This document shows, piece by piece, positions 46,516-56,423 of a DNA stretch of 64,000 nucleotides; the first letter of the stretch is position 1, and the number at the start of each line of letters is the position of its first letter. This DNA is from Craspedostauros australis (lineage: Eukaryota > Bacillariophyta > Bacillariophyceae > Mastogloiales > Achnanthaceae): positions 434,001 to 498,000 of the forward strand of contig JAMXDE010000023.1 in the NCBI GenBank assembly GCA_026770025.1, read 5' to 3'. The notes under the pieces are model-generated. The model was not told the DNA's origin and did no database searches. It was given only the letters and a program-made list of their open reading frames with translations. The translations under genes were made by a program, and so were the position numbers.

Positions 46516-46950
46516 TTCGCTGGTCAAATGGCGAGGGATGAGCAGAGAGGCATGAGCCCGCACCAATACCACCGGCGGTAGCGGTAGCACGGGCAAACAG
46601 AATACTGCTGCTTCAGCCACTGTCATTTTCGTATCTGTAGTAGCGTCACCAAATATTGTATAGTACAATCCAGTATCGCAAAGTAGTCTCTTAGTAAAAT
46701 ACTGTTGCATGCTTCGACTCCGTATGGCAACGTGTGAGTGTTGAGTGCCATAGGACGGCGGGAATGATTGCGGAACTCTCTACTCGTAGTCCGATGACAA
46801 CTGTTGTATCATCATATTATATAATATCATAGTTGTCGAGCACTATGACGCGGTAGATTTGTGAAGGACCATGCAACTCTGCAGCCTGATCGCAAGCGCA
46901 TACGCATCCGCTCGGAAGGAACTGCTGATGTGCCTTCAACTACCGCAATT
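46516..46950. other. Convergent 3' spacer
   Basis: Between the stop codons of the sulfhydrylase (plus) and RidA-like (minus) genes. AT-rich around 46800-46840. No gene recognised. Confidence 0.6.
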
Positions 46951-47451
46951 TTACTCTCCTGTGGTTGCTGTGACCTGGATCTCAATCAAAATCTCTGGTA
47001 ACGCCATCGGGGACTCCACCGTGGCACGCACCGGCTTGTTGTCCGGGTCAAGCCACGCGGTGTAAATACCATTCATGGTCTCAAAGTCCTTCTCGATGTC
47101 CTTCAGCCACACGCTCGCTGTGAGCAGGTTGGACTTGGACGTCCCTGCCTCCGCCAACCCTTCGTCGATCATGGCGAGGACGTTGGCTGTTTGACCTTCG
47201 ATGTCGGATGCAGCCGTGTCGACTTGGCCGCTCATGTAGACGATGCCGTTGTGGATGACGAGCTTGGACATGGGCGGGTAGTCCGTTCCAATGCGTTGGA
47301 TGGACATGAGTCTGGTCGTTGCCATGGCTGGCATTGCAGTTTGCGAAGGCATCGGTGCGGATGCTGGCGATGACACCAAGGATGCCAAGGCGCCGCGTCC
47401 ATGCTTGGCAGCCTGGATGGCTCGGGATGAGGAAAGTCGGCTCAAGAACAT
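46951..47451 (-). CDS. RidA / YjgF / UK114 family protein
   Basis: Protein of 166 residues from the ATG at 47451. The frame is open further upstream, but that part encodes IVSHRIVLHSIVLH-like low-complexity sequence that looks untranslated. The first ~55 residues are Arg/Ser/Ala-rich (MFLSRLSSSRAIQAAKHGRG), like a mitochondrial or plastid targeting peptide. The RidA domain follows: IHNGIVYMSGQVDT, IEGQTANVLAMIDEGLAEAG, LLTASVWLKDIEKDFETMNGIY, then the conserved Arg and Glu in VRATVESPMALPEILIEIQV. RidA proteins hydrolyse reactive enamine/imine intermediates formed by PLP enzymes such as threonine dehydratase. The key Arg is kept. It converges on a PLP-enzyme gene; this may be chance. Confidence 0.9.
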   Translation of the reverse strand: MFLSRLSSSRAIQAAKHGRGALASLVSSPASAPMPSQTAMPAMATTRLMSIQRIGTDYPPMSKLVIHNGIVYMSGQVDTAASDIEGQTANVLAMIDEGLAEAGTSKSNLLTASVWLKDIEKDFETMNGIYTAWLDPDNKPVRATVESPMALPEILIEIQVTATTGE

Positions 47452-48196
47452 GTTCGATTCAAAGGTGTGGACGAGATGGAACGAGGGATCTGCGATGCGA
47501 TGTAAAACGATACTATGCAATACAATGCGATGCGATACAATGGGATGCGGTGCAATGACTGTTGTGGCTGCAGCCGCCAAACATCATCAAAGAAGGGCAG
47601 TATCGCGGACACGATGCAAACGGAATAGGAGATCCTGGTTCGTCGCTTCTTGGCGTTCTTGTTTCAAGAGAAAAGATCCAAAGATATCTATCTTTTGGTG
47701 ACACGGATCGATTGAGTCGATGTTGGTACATGTCACCAGAACAGACACACAAACGCGCGCCAAGAAGTCTCAACAAATGCTGCGAAAAACAAGAATCTTT
47801 CGAAACGGCAACGCGCGACCAGGAAACGGCACAGGTCGGAGCATGATACGAATAAGTCGCGCAGGGCATCGCCAGCTCTCAATACCACGAGCAATAGCAG
47901 GGATCGGCGCCTCATCGACTTTTGAACATGTTGCATCAAAGCGCGACCATGTGCGATTCTGAATGACCGATGTCCCGCTGATTTGTTCAGACTCCTGGCC
48001 CGTGCCATACTCAGAGCCAAGTTTGCGGAATGTAACAGCTCGCTAACATCCTGTCTTCGCCATGCTATTCTATTTGCCTAGCTCGTCCGAGCACCAACCA
48101 TACAGTCATTCGCTGGATAAGTCATTGACTAATCCATTGGCTCATGCATGAATTTGATCGACCTGGACATCGCTTTGTGTCGTCATGAATCAAGGG
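47452..48196. other. Intergenic spacer, RidA leader with CAATGCGATG-like words
   Basis: Contains a cluster of related 5-6-mers (CAATGCGATG, GATACAATGG, GATGCGG) at about 47495-47560 near the RidA start. Other open frames lack motifs. Confidence 0.55.
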
Positions 48197-51100
48197 TTAC
48201 CGTCCATGTTCCTGCTTGAGCTTTGCAATTAGATGGTCCTTGTCTTGCAGTTCCTGCTTTGCCACTTCCAGCTCCCTTGTTTTCTCAGCAAGTTGTTGCA
48301 TGAGGATCTCGATGGTGATCGCATGGGGAATGTCATTTGTCTCGTCGTTGCTCTGTGTCTCATCCGCAACTGCTGTTCTCGCCCCTTCCTCGGAAGCTGT
48401 TGCCTCCGCTGACTTTGCCGTTGCTGTGGTTGTGGCTACGGAGTTCGTCTCTTCTTTCATTTCTACTCCTGGTTCGCCATTTTCCGTGATTGCTAGTGCA
48501 AAGGTACCTCTGCCAGAAGCGGACGAAGGAGAAGTACTGCTCGTAGCAGTCGTACTCGTGCTGAAACGATGGACCAAGTCGTAGGCAGTCGGTCGGCGCG
48601 ATGGGACAGGATCGGTGCATGCCAGGATGGTCTGTGCCAGGACGAGATACTGCTCCTCCAACCACGTGGGGACCTGGCGTCGTTGCCGTAGCTTGAAGAA
48701 GTTGTCAAGGCGTTCGTGCTGCGTGTCGAAACAGCAAACCAATTCCAACAGGATGAAGCCGACGCTGAACATGTCGGCGGGTGTTCCGTACGACCGCGAC
48801 TTCACCTGCTCCGGCGATGCGTATGTTGCCGTGCCAACCCCAGCCGTCAAGGGGCTCGCCGTTGCTTGCTGGTGTGGATTGAGGCGCTGCTGTGCAGTTG
48901 GGAAGGCTGCCGCGACGAGCAATGCATCACTCGCGGCCGGCTTTTGCCAGATCTCGTTGGTACCTTGACCGACGTCAGGCATATCTCTACCAATACCTCG
49001 TGTCGCTCCGCCTTCATTGTCATGCTCGTCTCCATCTCCCTCGTCTTCATCCTCATCCTCTTCGTCCACGCGGACGATCTTCGGCCCAGACGGGCTATTC
49101 ATGACATTCGCAAGTTGCTTGCTGAGACCGAAGTCACCGATCTTGATGCTTTTTCCGTCTTCGCCCACGAAGATATTGCTGGGCTTCAGATCACGATGCA
49201 CGATGTCCTTGGAATGGATGTGCGCTAGACCGCTTGCAATCTGCGAGAAGATGAACAGAGCAGCTGCCACTCTTTCCTTGTGCCCGCCACCGCGCCGCTG
49301 TGAGGGCGACCCTGACTTTCGTTGCACCTCGAACTGCGCATTCCTTGCCTCCAGCCAATCCGCAAGAGTCGCGGAATGGCACAGCTCCATTTGGATAAAG
49401 AGACAGATCTGGTATCGGTAAGCAGGAGTTCTTGGCGAATTGGTGTTCTTGCGCTGCTTTGATTGAGAGCTGTTGGGATGTGATGGGCGATTCTGCCGAG
49501 GAGGAATGCCAACAGGCGTTCCACGTAGACCTGCTGACGAAGCAGATTCGAAGTCAAGGAATTGATTGCCGAATTGTACGTGATCATGACGATAGTTGAA
49601 GCATTCACGGCTCTCTTCGCTGTACTCGTCAAAATCACCTTCGAATGAGAATTTTTGCTGTGGTTGTCGTTGACGATGATACTGATGATGTTCATGCTGA
49701 TACTGGTGTTGATAGAACTGCGATGAAGGCTCTTCGCTCAGGTAAGAATCGGCCGCTGAGGATTCGATGTCCTTGTTGTGGGGTGTATTTGCCAGCATCA
49801 GGTGCTGCTGAAGGTCTGTCAAGAGGAGGTGCTGTTGCTGTTGGCGTTGCCACGGTTGCTGCGGTGATTTGATGGTCTTTACGTTGGCGTTCATGTTGAT
49901 GGTCGTGCCTCCGGTCATCCAACTCGGCTCGAGCCAACTCGTGTAGTACGACACGATGTTGGGATGGTCGTTCACACGCGCAAGACACTGCACCTCGCGA
50001 ATGACCTTGGATATGGCGTCGTACGAGTATCCCACCGCGTCAAAAGCAACCTTCTTGACAGCGTACTCAGCGCCGTCCAGATGGCTGCGGACGTGAAAGA
50101 CGGATCCAAATGCCCCAGAGTCGAGCAACCGAATCTGCTCGAATTCTCGTTGGTACCTTGAGAGCGACAATGGGAAGTGTTCCACCTGCCATGGTCTGTT
50201 GACGTTGTTGTCGTTGCTGCAGTTCTTCTGGTGGTCGCTACCATGTGTGCCTTCGGGTCGGTGTGCGTTGGGCGGCGTTGCGTCGTAGGCTTGCTGATGG
50301 CTGCCATTCTGTGCCCCCGAACTTGTTTGAGAGCTTGCAGGCCATGAACCGTGCCTGCTACGACGATGCTTTGAGGTGGATTGTGATCGCTCCTGCTCTT
50401 CCAAGTGAGACCGTATTGATGACGCCAAATCTGATCTTGATGTTGATGCACGAGCTTTGCGACCGAACGGTTCTTCCGTGGGAGACAGCACTTGATCACC
50501 CGGCTCTTGCTGACTGGGACTGGCGTTTGTATCAGCTGCAGTGGCATTAACATGCTGTGGAGATAGGACGAGCTCAACCACCACATGTTTGTCTGTGCCC
50601 GTACCAAGCTGACCGGCTGTGTGATCAGGAGCTTCCACAACATGTACTTCGTCGTCGATCTCCGCATTATCGTCGCCACCAGCAGCAACAGCACCGCCGT
50701 CAACACTATCACCCTCTTCCACTACGAAGGTGGCGCAGCTGGTAGCATGATCTTCCTTTCGTTCGGACTGTCCCGACACCTGTGATGAGTCCTTCGGCAA
50801 GTCCAATTGCGACTTGATGGCGAGATGCGTTTGGGGCGCACCCGTCTCATCCGCGCAGGGTGCACTTGGACTGATGCCATCAGGGACCAATCCCAATTCG
50901 AACAGGAAATGAATAGACTCCCGATCCAGTATTCCGCGCTCGAACAATTCCAGTACGTGCACGGTGAATGTCTTGGGCGTCGGATCGTGCAATGCACATA
51001 CCTGAGCCAAAAGCATGAGCAGCAGGATCTGGCGTTCCTGGTCACTGCTGACAACATCGTTTGACGATGATGGATCTTGTTGCTGATTGCGTCCAGTGTC

Positions 51101-51724
51101 ATGTTGTTCTGCCGTGGTTGGAAGGGAAGCGTCCGGCTTGTTTGCGCCCTCGGACGTGAAGACGTGAGCAGCAGAAGGGACGGGGTCTGCGTCAACCTCT
51201 TCAGCCTGAGATGAAGATCCCCCTTGTGCCGATTGAGCATGCTGGTCTGATTTGGTAACAGACGTGTGATTCCTTTTCGGCTTCGGGGATTGGCTGCTCT
51301 GGCTGCTGCGACTTCCCACGCTTGACGTGAAGAACGGACTGTTCTTCATGAAGCGGCCGTACGGAGATGTGGAAAGCCCCGTCGATGCTTGGGCGGTGCT
51401 GGAGCGCGATGATGACCCACTGGACGAGAGAATTGATGATGATGATGACGACGATGATGATGACGATGATGAAACGGACTCCAATGACAATGCTCCACTT
51501 GCACGGCCGTGTTGTCGGTGGCCACGATGCCTCAAGCTGTGCTGTCCAATGCGGCTTGGTCCACCGGCTGTGCCATCGATTGTTGACGTCCGACCATCAT
51601 CAGTGGATACAGCCGTCGGCGCCGTCGCCGCATTGTTGTTCCCAGACGACAAGGCGATCGTCAAGCCGGACCGTTTGGCGTCATTGGAGTCTCCATCGCC
51701 ACCATTTCGTTCGTGCGGATTCAT
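48197..51724 (-). CDS. eIF2-alpha-kinase-like Ser/Thr protein kinase
   Basis: Single-exon gene of 1,175 residues starting at the first in-frame ATG (51724). The N-terminal ~520 residues are Ser/Thr/Gln/His-rich with a polySer run (51435-51474). The kinase domain (about 525-1053) has the glycine loop [11 protein letters not shown], the lysine in [21 protein letters not shown], and [10 protein letters not shown] in the activation segment. Between YYTSWLEPS and [12 protein letters not shown] is an insert of about 170 residues rich in His/Gln. A long insert at this place, together with ASPEQ and IQMELC, is typical of eIF2-alpha kinases (GCN2/PERK/HRI). These phosphorylate initiation factor 2 under stress. 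The C-terminus is a coiled coil ([20 protein letters not shown]). There is no RWD or HisRS-like domain and no clear membrane segment, so HRI-like is the nearest description. Catalytic residues are intact. Confidence 0.87.
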   Translation of the reverse strand: MNPHERNGGDGDSNDAKRSGLTIALSSGNNNAATAPTAVSTDDGRTSTIDGTAGGPSRIGQHSLRHRGHRQHGRASGALSLESVSSSSSSSSSSSSSILSSSGSSSRSSTAQASTGLSTSPYGRFMKNSPFFTSSVGSRSSQSSQSPKPKRNHTSVTKSDQHAQSAQGGSSSQAEEVDADPVPSAAHVFTSEGANKPDASLPTTAEQHDTGRNQQQDPSSSNDVVSSDQERQILLLMLLAQVCALHDPTPKTFTVHVLELFERGILDRESIHFLFELGLVPDGISPSAPCADETGAPQTHLAIKSQLDLPKDSSQVSGQSERKEDHATSCATFVVEEGDSVDGGAVAAGGDDNAEIDDEVHVVEAPDHTAGQLGTGTDKHVVVELVLSPQHVNATAADTNASPSQQEPGDQVLSPTEEPFGRKARASTSRSDLASSIRSHLEEQERSQSTSKHRRSRHGSWPASSQTSSGAQNGSHQQAYDATPPNAHRPEGTHGSDHQKNCSNDNNVNRPWQVEHFPLSLSRYQREFEQIRLLDSGAFGSVFHVRSHLDGAEYAVKKVAFDAVGYSYDAISKVIREVQCLARVNDHPNIVSYYTSWLEPSWMTGGTTINMNANVKTIKSPQQPWQRQQQQHLLLTDLQQHLMLANTPHNKDIESSAADSYLSEEPSSQFYQHQYQHEHHQYHRQRQPQQKFSFEGDFDEYSEESRECFNYRHDHVQFGNQFLDFESASSAGLRGTPVGIPPRQNRPSHPNSSQSKQRKNTNSPRTPAYRYQICLFIQMELCHSATLADWLEARNAQFEVQRKSGSPSQRRGGGHKERVAAALFIFSQIASGLAHIHSKDIVHRDLKPSNIFVGEDGKSIKIGDFGLSKQLANVMNSPSGPKIVRVDEEDEDEDEGDGDEHDNEGGATRGIGRDMPDVGQGTNEIWQKPAASDALLVAAAFPTAQQRLNPHQQATASPLTAGVGTATYASPEQVKSRSYGTPADMFSVGFILLELVCCFDTQHERLDNFFKLRQRRQVPTWLEEQYLVLAQTILACTDPVPSRRPTAYDLVHRFSTSTTATSSTSPSSASGRGTFALAITENGEPGVEMKEETNSVATTTATAKSAEATASEEGARTAVADETQSNDETNDIPHAITIEILMQQLAEKTRELEVAKQELQDKDHLIAKLKQEHGR

Positions 51725-52901
51725 CGATGCGATGCAAACAACACCGATGGCCGGTGCTGACACTGAGACGGATGCTGATGCTGATGTTGTTGCTGTTCAA
51801 CGGATACTTTCTCGAACACCACCAATGGAATCATGGAAGTACTCATGCGAGTACAGTATGGTCGCACTCTCCGGAGTCGACCAGAGTATTCTGTGAGTGG
51901 GTTGTACTCTGGTGTCGTCGTGATGTTGGCTACGAGCCACGTCCGCTGTCATTCTCTTGTGGTTTCTTTCGTGTGGTTGTTGTTTGTTTTCTGGCGTGAC
52001 TGCGAGTCGTTGGCATATCTCCAAACGTGGGCATGATATTCCACGTTTCAATCTCATCATCCATGACTGGAGTCGGACTAGATCTGCTTCTTGCTTCGAT
52101 CCCGGTTTTCAGTCACCAGGACGACGCCCAACCAGTTTTCAGACAAGTCCTTCGCGAAACAATCAATGGCTCAGTACGAGCTTTCTTGCTCGCGCGCGTG
52201 CCATCATAAGTCATCAAGAGATGGATCGTCACGATCAACTGCGAACATTTAAGTTGAACGAAACCGTTTCTCACCGGAACCGGACAAACTGAATACGACT
52301 AGGCCCAATCCCAGTGCATGTCCAATTGCCCAGAAGAAGAAATGATATTTCCGTTGCGCTCCACAGTCCCTCAATCGCTTCGCACGGCGCAACCAGCGAA
52401 GGGATCTTTTTCTACGAAGCGCGATTGTTTCTTGTCGAAATTGTCCCGTGGTCTCGCCATGCAATCACCGTAACCGATCACCATGGTTGTTGCACTTACA
52501 GGCAGGTTCGCTCACAGGCACTGAAAGAACAGGCGCCATCACATCGTAAGGCGATGAAGAAGGCACCAAAACAAGGCAGAGAGGAGCACGCGTCAACCAA
52601 AGAGGTGGAAGAGAGAAGGCCGCATTCAGCATTGGCGCTTTTCGTGCCAACAACACGTGGGTGAAGAGTCGCTGTCTGTTCACCAACGCGGCAATCTTCC
52701 GTTGTCGTGATGCGCGGCTTGGACCTCGCAGTTCCGCGGTATTCTTGTTACTGGTTGACTGTCTGCGTAATTTGTATCCACACGCACAATTGCGCACAAC
52801 CGCCAACAGGACCACGCAAAAAGCCCCAACAATCACAATCGGATGAATTGCCTCCTGCCGACGAGTGTCAAACCCCCCATAAGATTTACGAGCTTGTGAT
52901 C
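51725..52901. other. Divergent promoter region (kinase / LRR protein)
   Basis: About 1.2 kb between divergent genes. The last ~200 bp (from the ATG at 52710) are open in the frame of the LRR gene and encode a hydrophobic stretch. An earlier start at 52710 is therefore possible, though less likely. Confidence 0.55.
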
Positions 52902-55900
52902 ATGAGCGACACAGAGACCAACAACAGAGGCAGCCACAACAACAACAACCTCAACAATACCATCACCAAAGAAAGCAGCATGAGCAGCACAAGCAACAAC
53001 ATGGATGATGATCAGAGCTTGCGCCGCGATCAACAGACCGAGGGCAAAGACACCAGCGGTGTCGCAGCTGCACCTCAATCACCATCACCTTCGACGCCTT
53101 CAACAACGCCTCCTACGACACCTCCTCAGATGCAGCAAGCAGACGCACGCGAGCATGAAGACAAGGATGATGCTAACAATGAGGACCAAGATGATGGCCG
53201 AGACGCCGATGCCAAAAAGGACGAGGACGATGACAAGGGTGAAGGGGCTCGAGTTGACGAAGTAAAACTTGATGACCAAGAAATTGGCTCTGAAAGTCCT
53301 GGCAGGATCGGAAGCAACGACGATGATGGCAACGACGACAAGAAGGAGGACGAGGCAGACCAAGATGATGGTGCTAACAACAGCAGAGGCAACGGCGGCG
53401 GCGGAAGTGACGATAAGGGAGATGATGGCGACGACGATGACGGCAAAACGCGCGCTGTTGTCGTTGCACCAGCAGCAACCAGTACTGCGGAGGCGGGAGC
53501 GGAGACAGATGAAGACGAAAGAGATCGCAAGGTACCTGGGCTTCCCAGACCTCCCAGAGCACACACGGACAGCAGCGACGATGAGGATTTAATGCAGTAC
53601 GCTGACGGTACACAGGACAGAATGGAAGATTTGAACGACATGGAGAAAAAGCCTGCGGCGACACTTCCCGCGGTGCAACGCCCTTCGCCCATTCGAAGGG
53701 TCCAGTCAGAAGACCCACGCAATACATTCCGCAAGACGAGGAAGATTTACAGTCGTCGATTCCATAGGCGCGTATCTGGCGATGAGAATTCGAAGGTTCC
53801 TGGCACGGCGGTTGCTGTCGGCTCAATGCCCGAGAAATCTAGATTCTCAAAAAGTTCAGATTCATTCGCAAAGCCATCGCAGTCCTTTATGAGGAGCAGC
53901 AGCCTCGACGCGAGCAGTGTGGAAGATACCAGCAGCGAGGACGGGAAGATGGCTGCGCTCAGCGATCACTCGCAAAGGCGATTCGAACAGATCTCCAAGG
54001 CTTTGGAGGGGGAACAGTCGGGGCATCTTTCCCACGACACCTCTGCACACAGCGGAAGATCAGCCAGTTACGCCGTCGCTCCCTCGGGGGCGTTGTCAGG
54101 GAAGGTCGCTCCTACCACGGCGGCTGTGCGCCCCGGAGCCGTGGCCGTTGGTCTTAGGACTGAGCCCGAAAAGCCACCTGTCCCAGCCTTCGCTTCCATG
54201 CCCGCAGCATTGGAGACGGCATCCGCAGAGGTAGAGGCGGCGGCATCCAAGATTTCTGGTATCCCGGATCCCAACAGGAACCGGAAACCAGCAAACATTC
54301 CTCGCATGACGGATTTCCGGTACCCTGGTGGAATCAAGGAAGATGTGAACTCCTTGACCATGCCTCCAACTTCAGACGACTCCCCGCAGTACTGGGACAC
54401 GGGCAGCGCGACCAACCTCAACTCCAAGAGTTCCGTCGATGTGGGCAGCACTCGGCACAGCGTCAGCACTGACGATCTGCTGACAGTCAGCACAACAGAT
54501 GCCAGCGCCGGCATGGTCACCCAGGTCCCAGGAGCAGGCTTCGCGCAACGCATCGGGATCGTTGATGACGATGACAGCGTGCAGACGGAGATAAAGCCCT
54601 TGGAGGGAGAAGACAGAGCAGCAGCGGAGGCTGCGGGGATCTCATTCGACGCAGCGACAGGCCTTCCCACGGTGGTCGCTGAGGAAGCGATGACCGAGGA
54701 GGAGATGCGCGAAACCATCCGGCAAGAAGTGCGCATGGAGAACCAACGAGACTCGATGGTCTCCGTCGATCTTATCGTGGCAGAGCCCATCTCTGCGGAC
54801 TTCGAGACTGAGGAGGAAGTATTCAAGCGCAAGCGCATGTGGATGTGCGGTCTTGTCACCGTGATGGTGCTGGTGGTTATAACCGTGGTGTCTGTCCTCG
54901 TCGCCCTTGATGCCAACAACAGCAACGCTTCGGACCAATTGAGAGGCTCCGTGCAGCCCACGAGTACACCGTCGGGCATGCCCAGCCAGGTACCATCCAC
55001 GGCGCCTTCAAAGGCCCCAACGCGGAAGCCCAGCGCCCAGCCTTCCGCTTTTCCGTCGGTCGCCCCGTCGCTATCTCCAAGCAACGTCCCTACGACTTCA
55101 GCGATCCCGTCAGCCGAACCAACGTACAGCTTCGAGCAGAGCGATGAGTTCTTCACCATCCTCGAAGTTCTTGCGCCAACTCTCACCGGCCCGCCGTCGC
55201 TCATCGAGTCGTCCGCATTTGGAATCGAAACGAGCGTTCCCCATCAAGCACTGGATTGGATGGCCAATTCTAACCACACTGACATCCTGGCGATCCTTGA
55301 CGACTACCATCAGGACAACTCAACCCAACTGCTCCAATACTACGCTCTGGTGAGCCTTTACGTATCTGCGGAAGGGCCAAACTGGACTAGGCAATGCAAC
55401 TTCCTCAGTGACTTGAATGCATGCGATTGGAACAGCAACCGAAACGGCGTCACCTGTGATGAAGGTGGCATCATAACGAGCTTGACTTTCGCTTTCAACA
55501 GATTGAAGGGCACAATCGACCAATCTCTCTATCATCTTTCCAACCTCCAAGAGCTTTCTTTTTCCTACGAAACGCTTCGAGGAACCATCTCATCAGGAAT
55601 TAGCAATCTGGATCAACTGTCCTTCCTCCGGTTGAACAACCTCGAAATGGACGGCGACCTCCCGTCAGAGATCGGGTTGCTGACCAAGCTGGAAGACCTT
55701 GACATCTCGGCGGCCCCTTTCACGGGCAATATCCCGACGGAATTTGGTGAGCTGACTTCCCTGCGGCGGCTAGCCATTGCGGGGACCGAATTGACAGGCT
55801 GGATCCCTTCCGAAGTGGGCAACTTGACTGCGCTCACTGACATGAGAATGAACACAGTTCCCTTGGATGGACCCCTTCCTTCCACCTTGGGAATGCTAAC

Positions 55901-56423
55901 GGAGCTTCTATCACTTGAAATCGGTTCCACTTCAGTGTCTGGAGCAATCCCGACCGAAGTCGGTGAGCTGACGAAGATGACGAACTTGTTATTCAATAAC
56001 AACAAACTCGACTTGCCCATCCCATCAACCATCGGGGACATGGTGGGACTTCGCTCTATTGGACTTAGTAACAACAGGATCATTGGCTCCATTCCGACCG
56101 AACTTGGAGAATTGAGCCTGCTCACCAGTCTGGCCTTGCAAATCAACACGATCAATGGCAAGATACCTTCCGAACTGGGTCGACTGACGAATTTGAACAA
56201 TCTCTTGCTCGGGAACAACCGTCTGAGCGGGAACGTGCCACTGGAATTCAAGAATATGACGAGGCTGTCAAGGGTATTCATGGAGAGAAATGATCTCACC
56301 GGAACCGTGGATCCCATCTTTTGCACAGGTGCGTTTGCCGGTGTACGTGGATTTGCAGTCGCAGCTGACTGTGCGGGTGCTTCTCCGGAGGTCATCTGCA
56401 CTTGCTGTGGGTTTTGTGTGTGA
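52902..56423 (+). CDS. Leucine-rich-repeat membrane protein with PSxxPS stalk
   Basis: Single-exon gene of 1,173 residues with the start at ATG 52902 (MSDTETNN). The first ~640 residues are hydrophilic, very acidic (Asp/Glu/Asn runs at about 70-200) and Ser-rich, and probably cytoplasmic. One membrane helix (WMCGLVTVMVLVVITVVSVLVAL, about 646-669) follows a KRKR-like basic cluster, consistent with N-terminus inside. A Pro/Ser stalk (PSQVPSTAPSKAPTRKPS, about 690-735) leads to a capped LRR domain. That domain has WTRQCNFL...CDWNS at its N-cap and about eleven plant-type 23-24-residue repeats (LxGxIPxEIGxLTxLxxL, about 866-1133). It ends in a Cys-rich tail (CTCCGFCV). This layout is typical of a large diatom family thought to work at the cell surface in recognition or adhesion. 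No kinase domain is present. Confidence 0.88.
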   Translation: MSDTETNNRGSHNNNNLNNTITKESSMSSTSNNMDDDQSLRRDQQTEGKDTSGVAAAPQSPSPSTPSTTPPTTPPQMQQADAREHEDKDDANNEDQDDGRDADAKKDEDDDKGEGARVDEVKLDDQEIGSESPGRIGSNDDDGNDDKKEDEADQDDGANNSRGNGGGGSDDKGDDGDDDDGKTRAVVVAPAATSTAEAGAETDEDERDRKVPGLPRPPRAHTDSSDDEDLMQYADGTQDRMEDLNDMEKKPAATLPAVQRPSPIRRVQSEDPRNTFRKTRKIYSRRFHRRVSGDENSKVPGTAVAVGSMPEKSRFSKSSDSFAKPSQSFMRSSSLDASSVEDTSSEDGKMAALSDHSQRRFEQISKALEGEQSGHLSHDTSAHSGRSASYAVAPSGALSGKVAPTTAAVRPGAVAVGLRTEPEKPPVPAFASMPAALETASAEVEAAASKISGIPDPNRNRKPANIPRMTDFRYPGGIKEDVNSLTMPPTSDDSPQYWDTGSATNLNSKSSVDVGSTRHSVSTDDLLTVSTTDASAGMVTQVPGAGFAQRIGIVDDDDSVQTEIKPLEGEDRAAAEAAGISFDAATGLPTVVAEEAMTEEEMRETIRQEVRMENQRDSMVSVDLIVAEPISADFETEEEVFKRKRMWMCGLVTVMVLVVITVVSVLVALDANNSNASDQLRGSVQPTSTPSGMPSQVPSTAPSKAPTRKPSAQPSAFPSVAPSLSPSNVPTTSAIPSAEPTYSFEQSDEFFTILEVLAPTLTGPPSLIESSAFGIETSVPHQALDWMANSNHTDILAILDDYHQDNSTQLLQYYALVSLYVSAEGPNWTRQCNFLSDLNACDWNSNRNGVTCDEGGIITSLTFAFNRLKGTIDQSLYHLSNLQELSFSYETLRGTISSGISNLDQLSFLRLNNLEMDGDLPSEIGLLTKLEDLDISAAPFTGNIPTEFGELTSLRRLAIAGTELTGWIPSEVGNLTALTDMRMNTVPLDGPLPSTLGMLTELLSLEIGSTSVSGAIPTEVGELTKMTNLLFNNNKLDLPIPSTIGDMVGLRSIGLSNNRIIGSIPTELGELSLLTSLALQINTINGKIPSELGRLTNLNNLLLGNNRLSGNVPLEFKNMTRLSRVFMERNDLTGTVDPIFCTGAFAGVRGFAVAADCAGASPEVICTCCGFCV

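Noticed and set aside
45145..46710. Open frame of 521 codons opposite the sulfhydrylase gene
   Set aside because: Mirror of a well-conserved PLP enzyme; composition follows the sense gene and no domain is seen.
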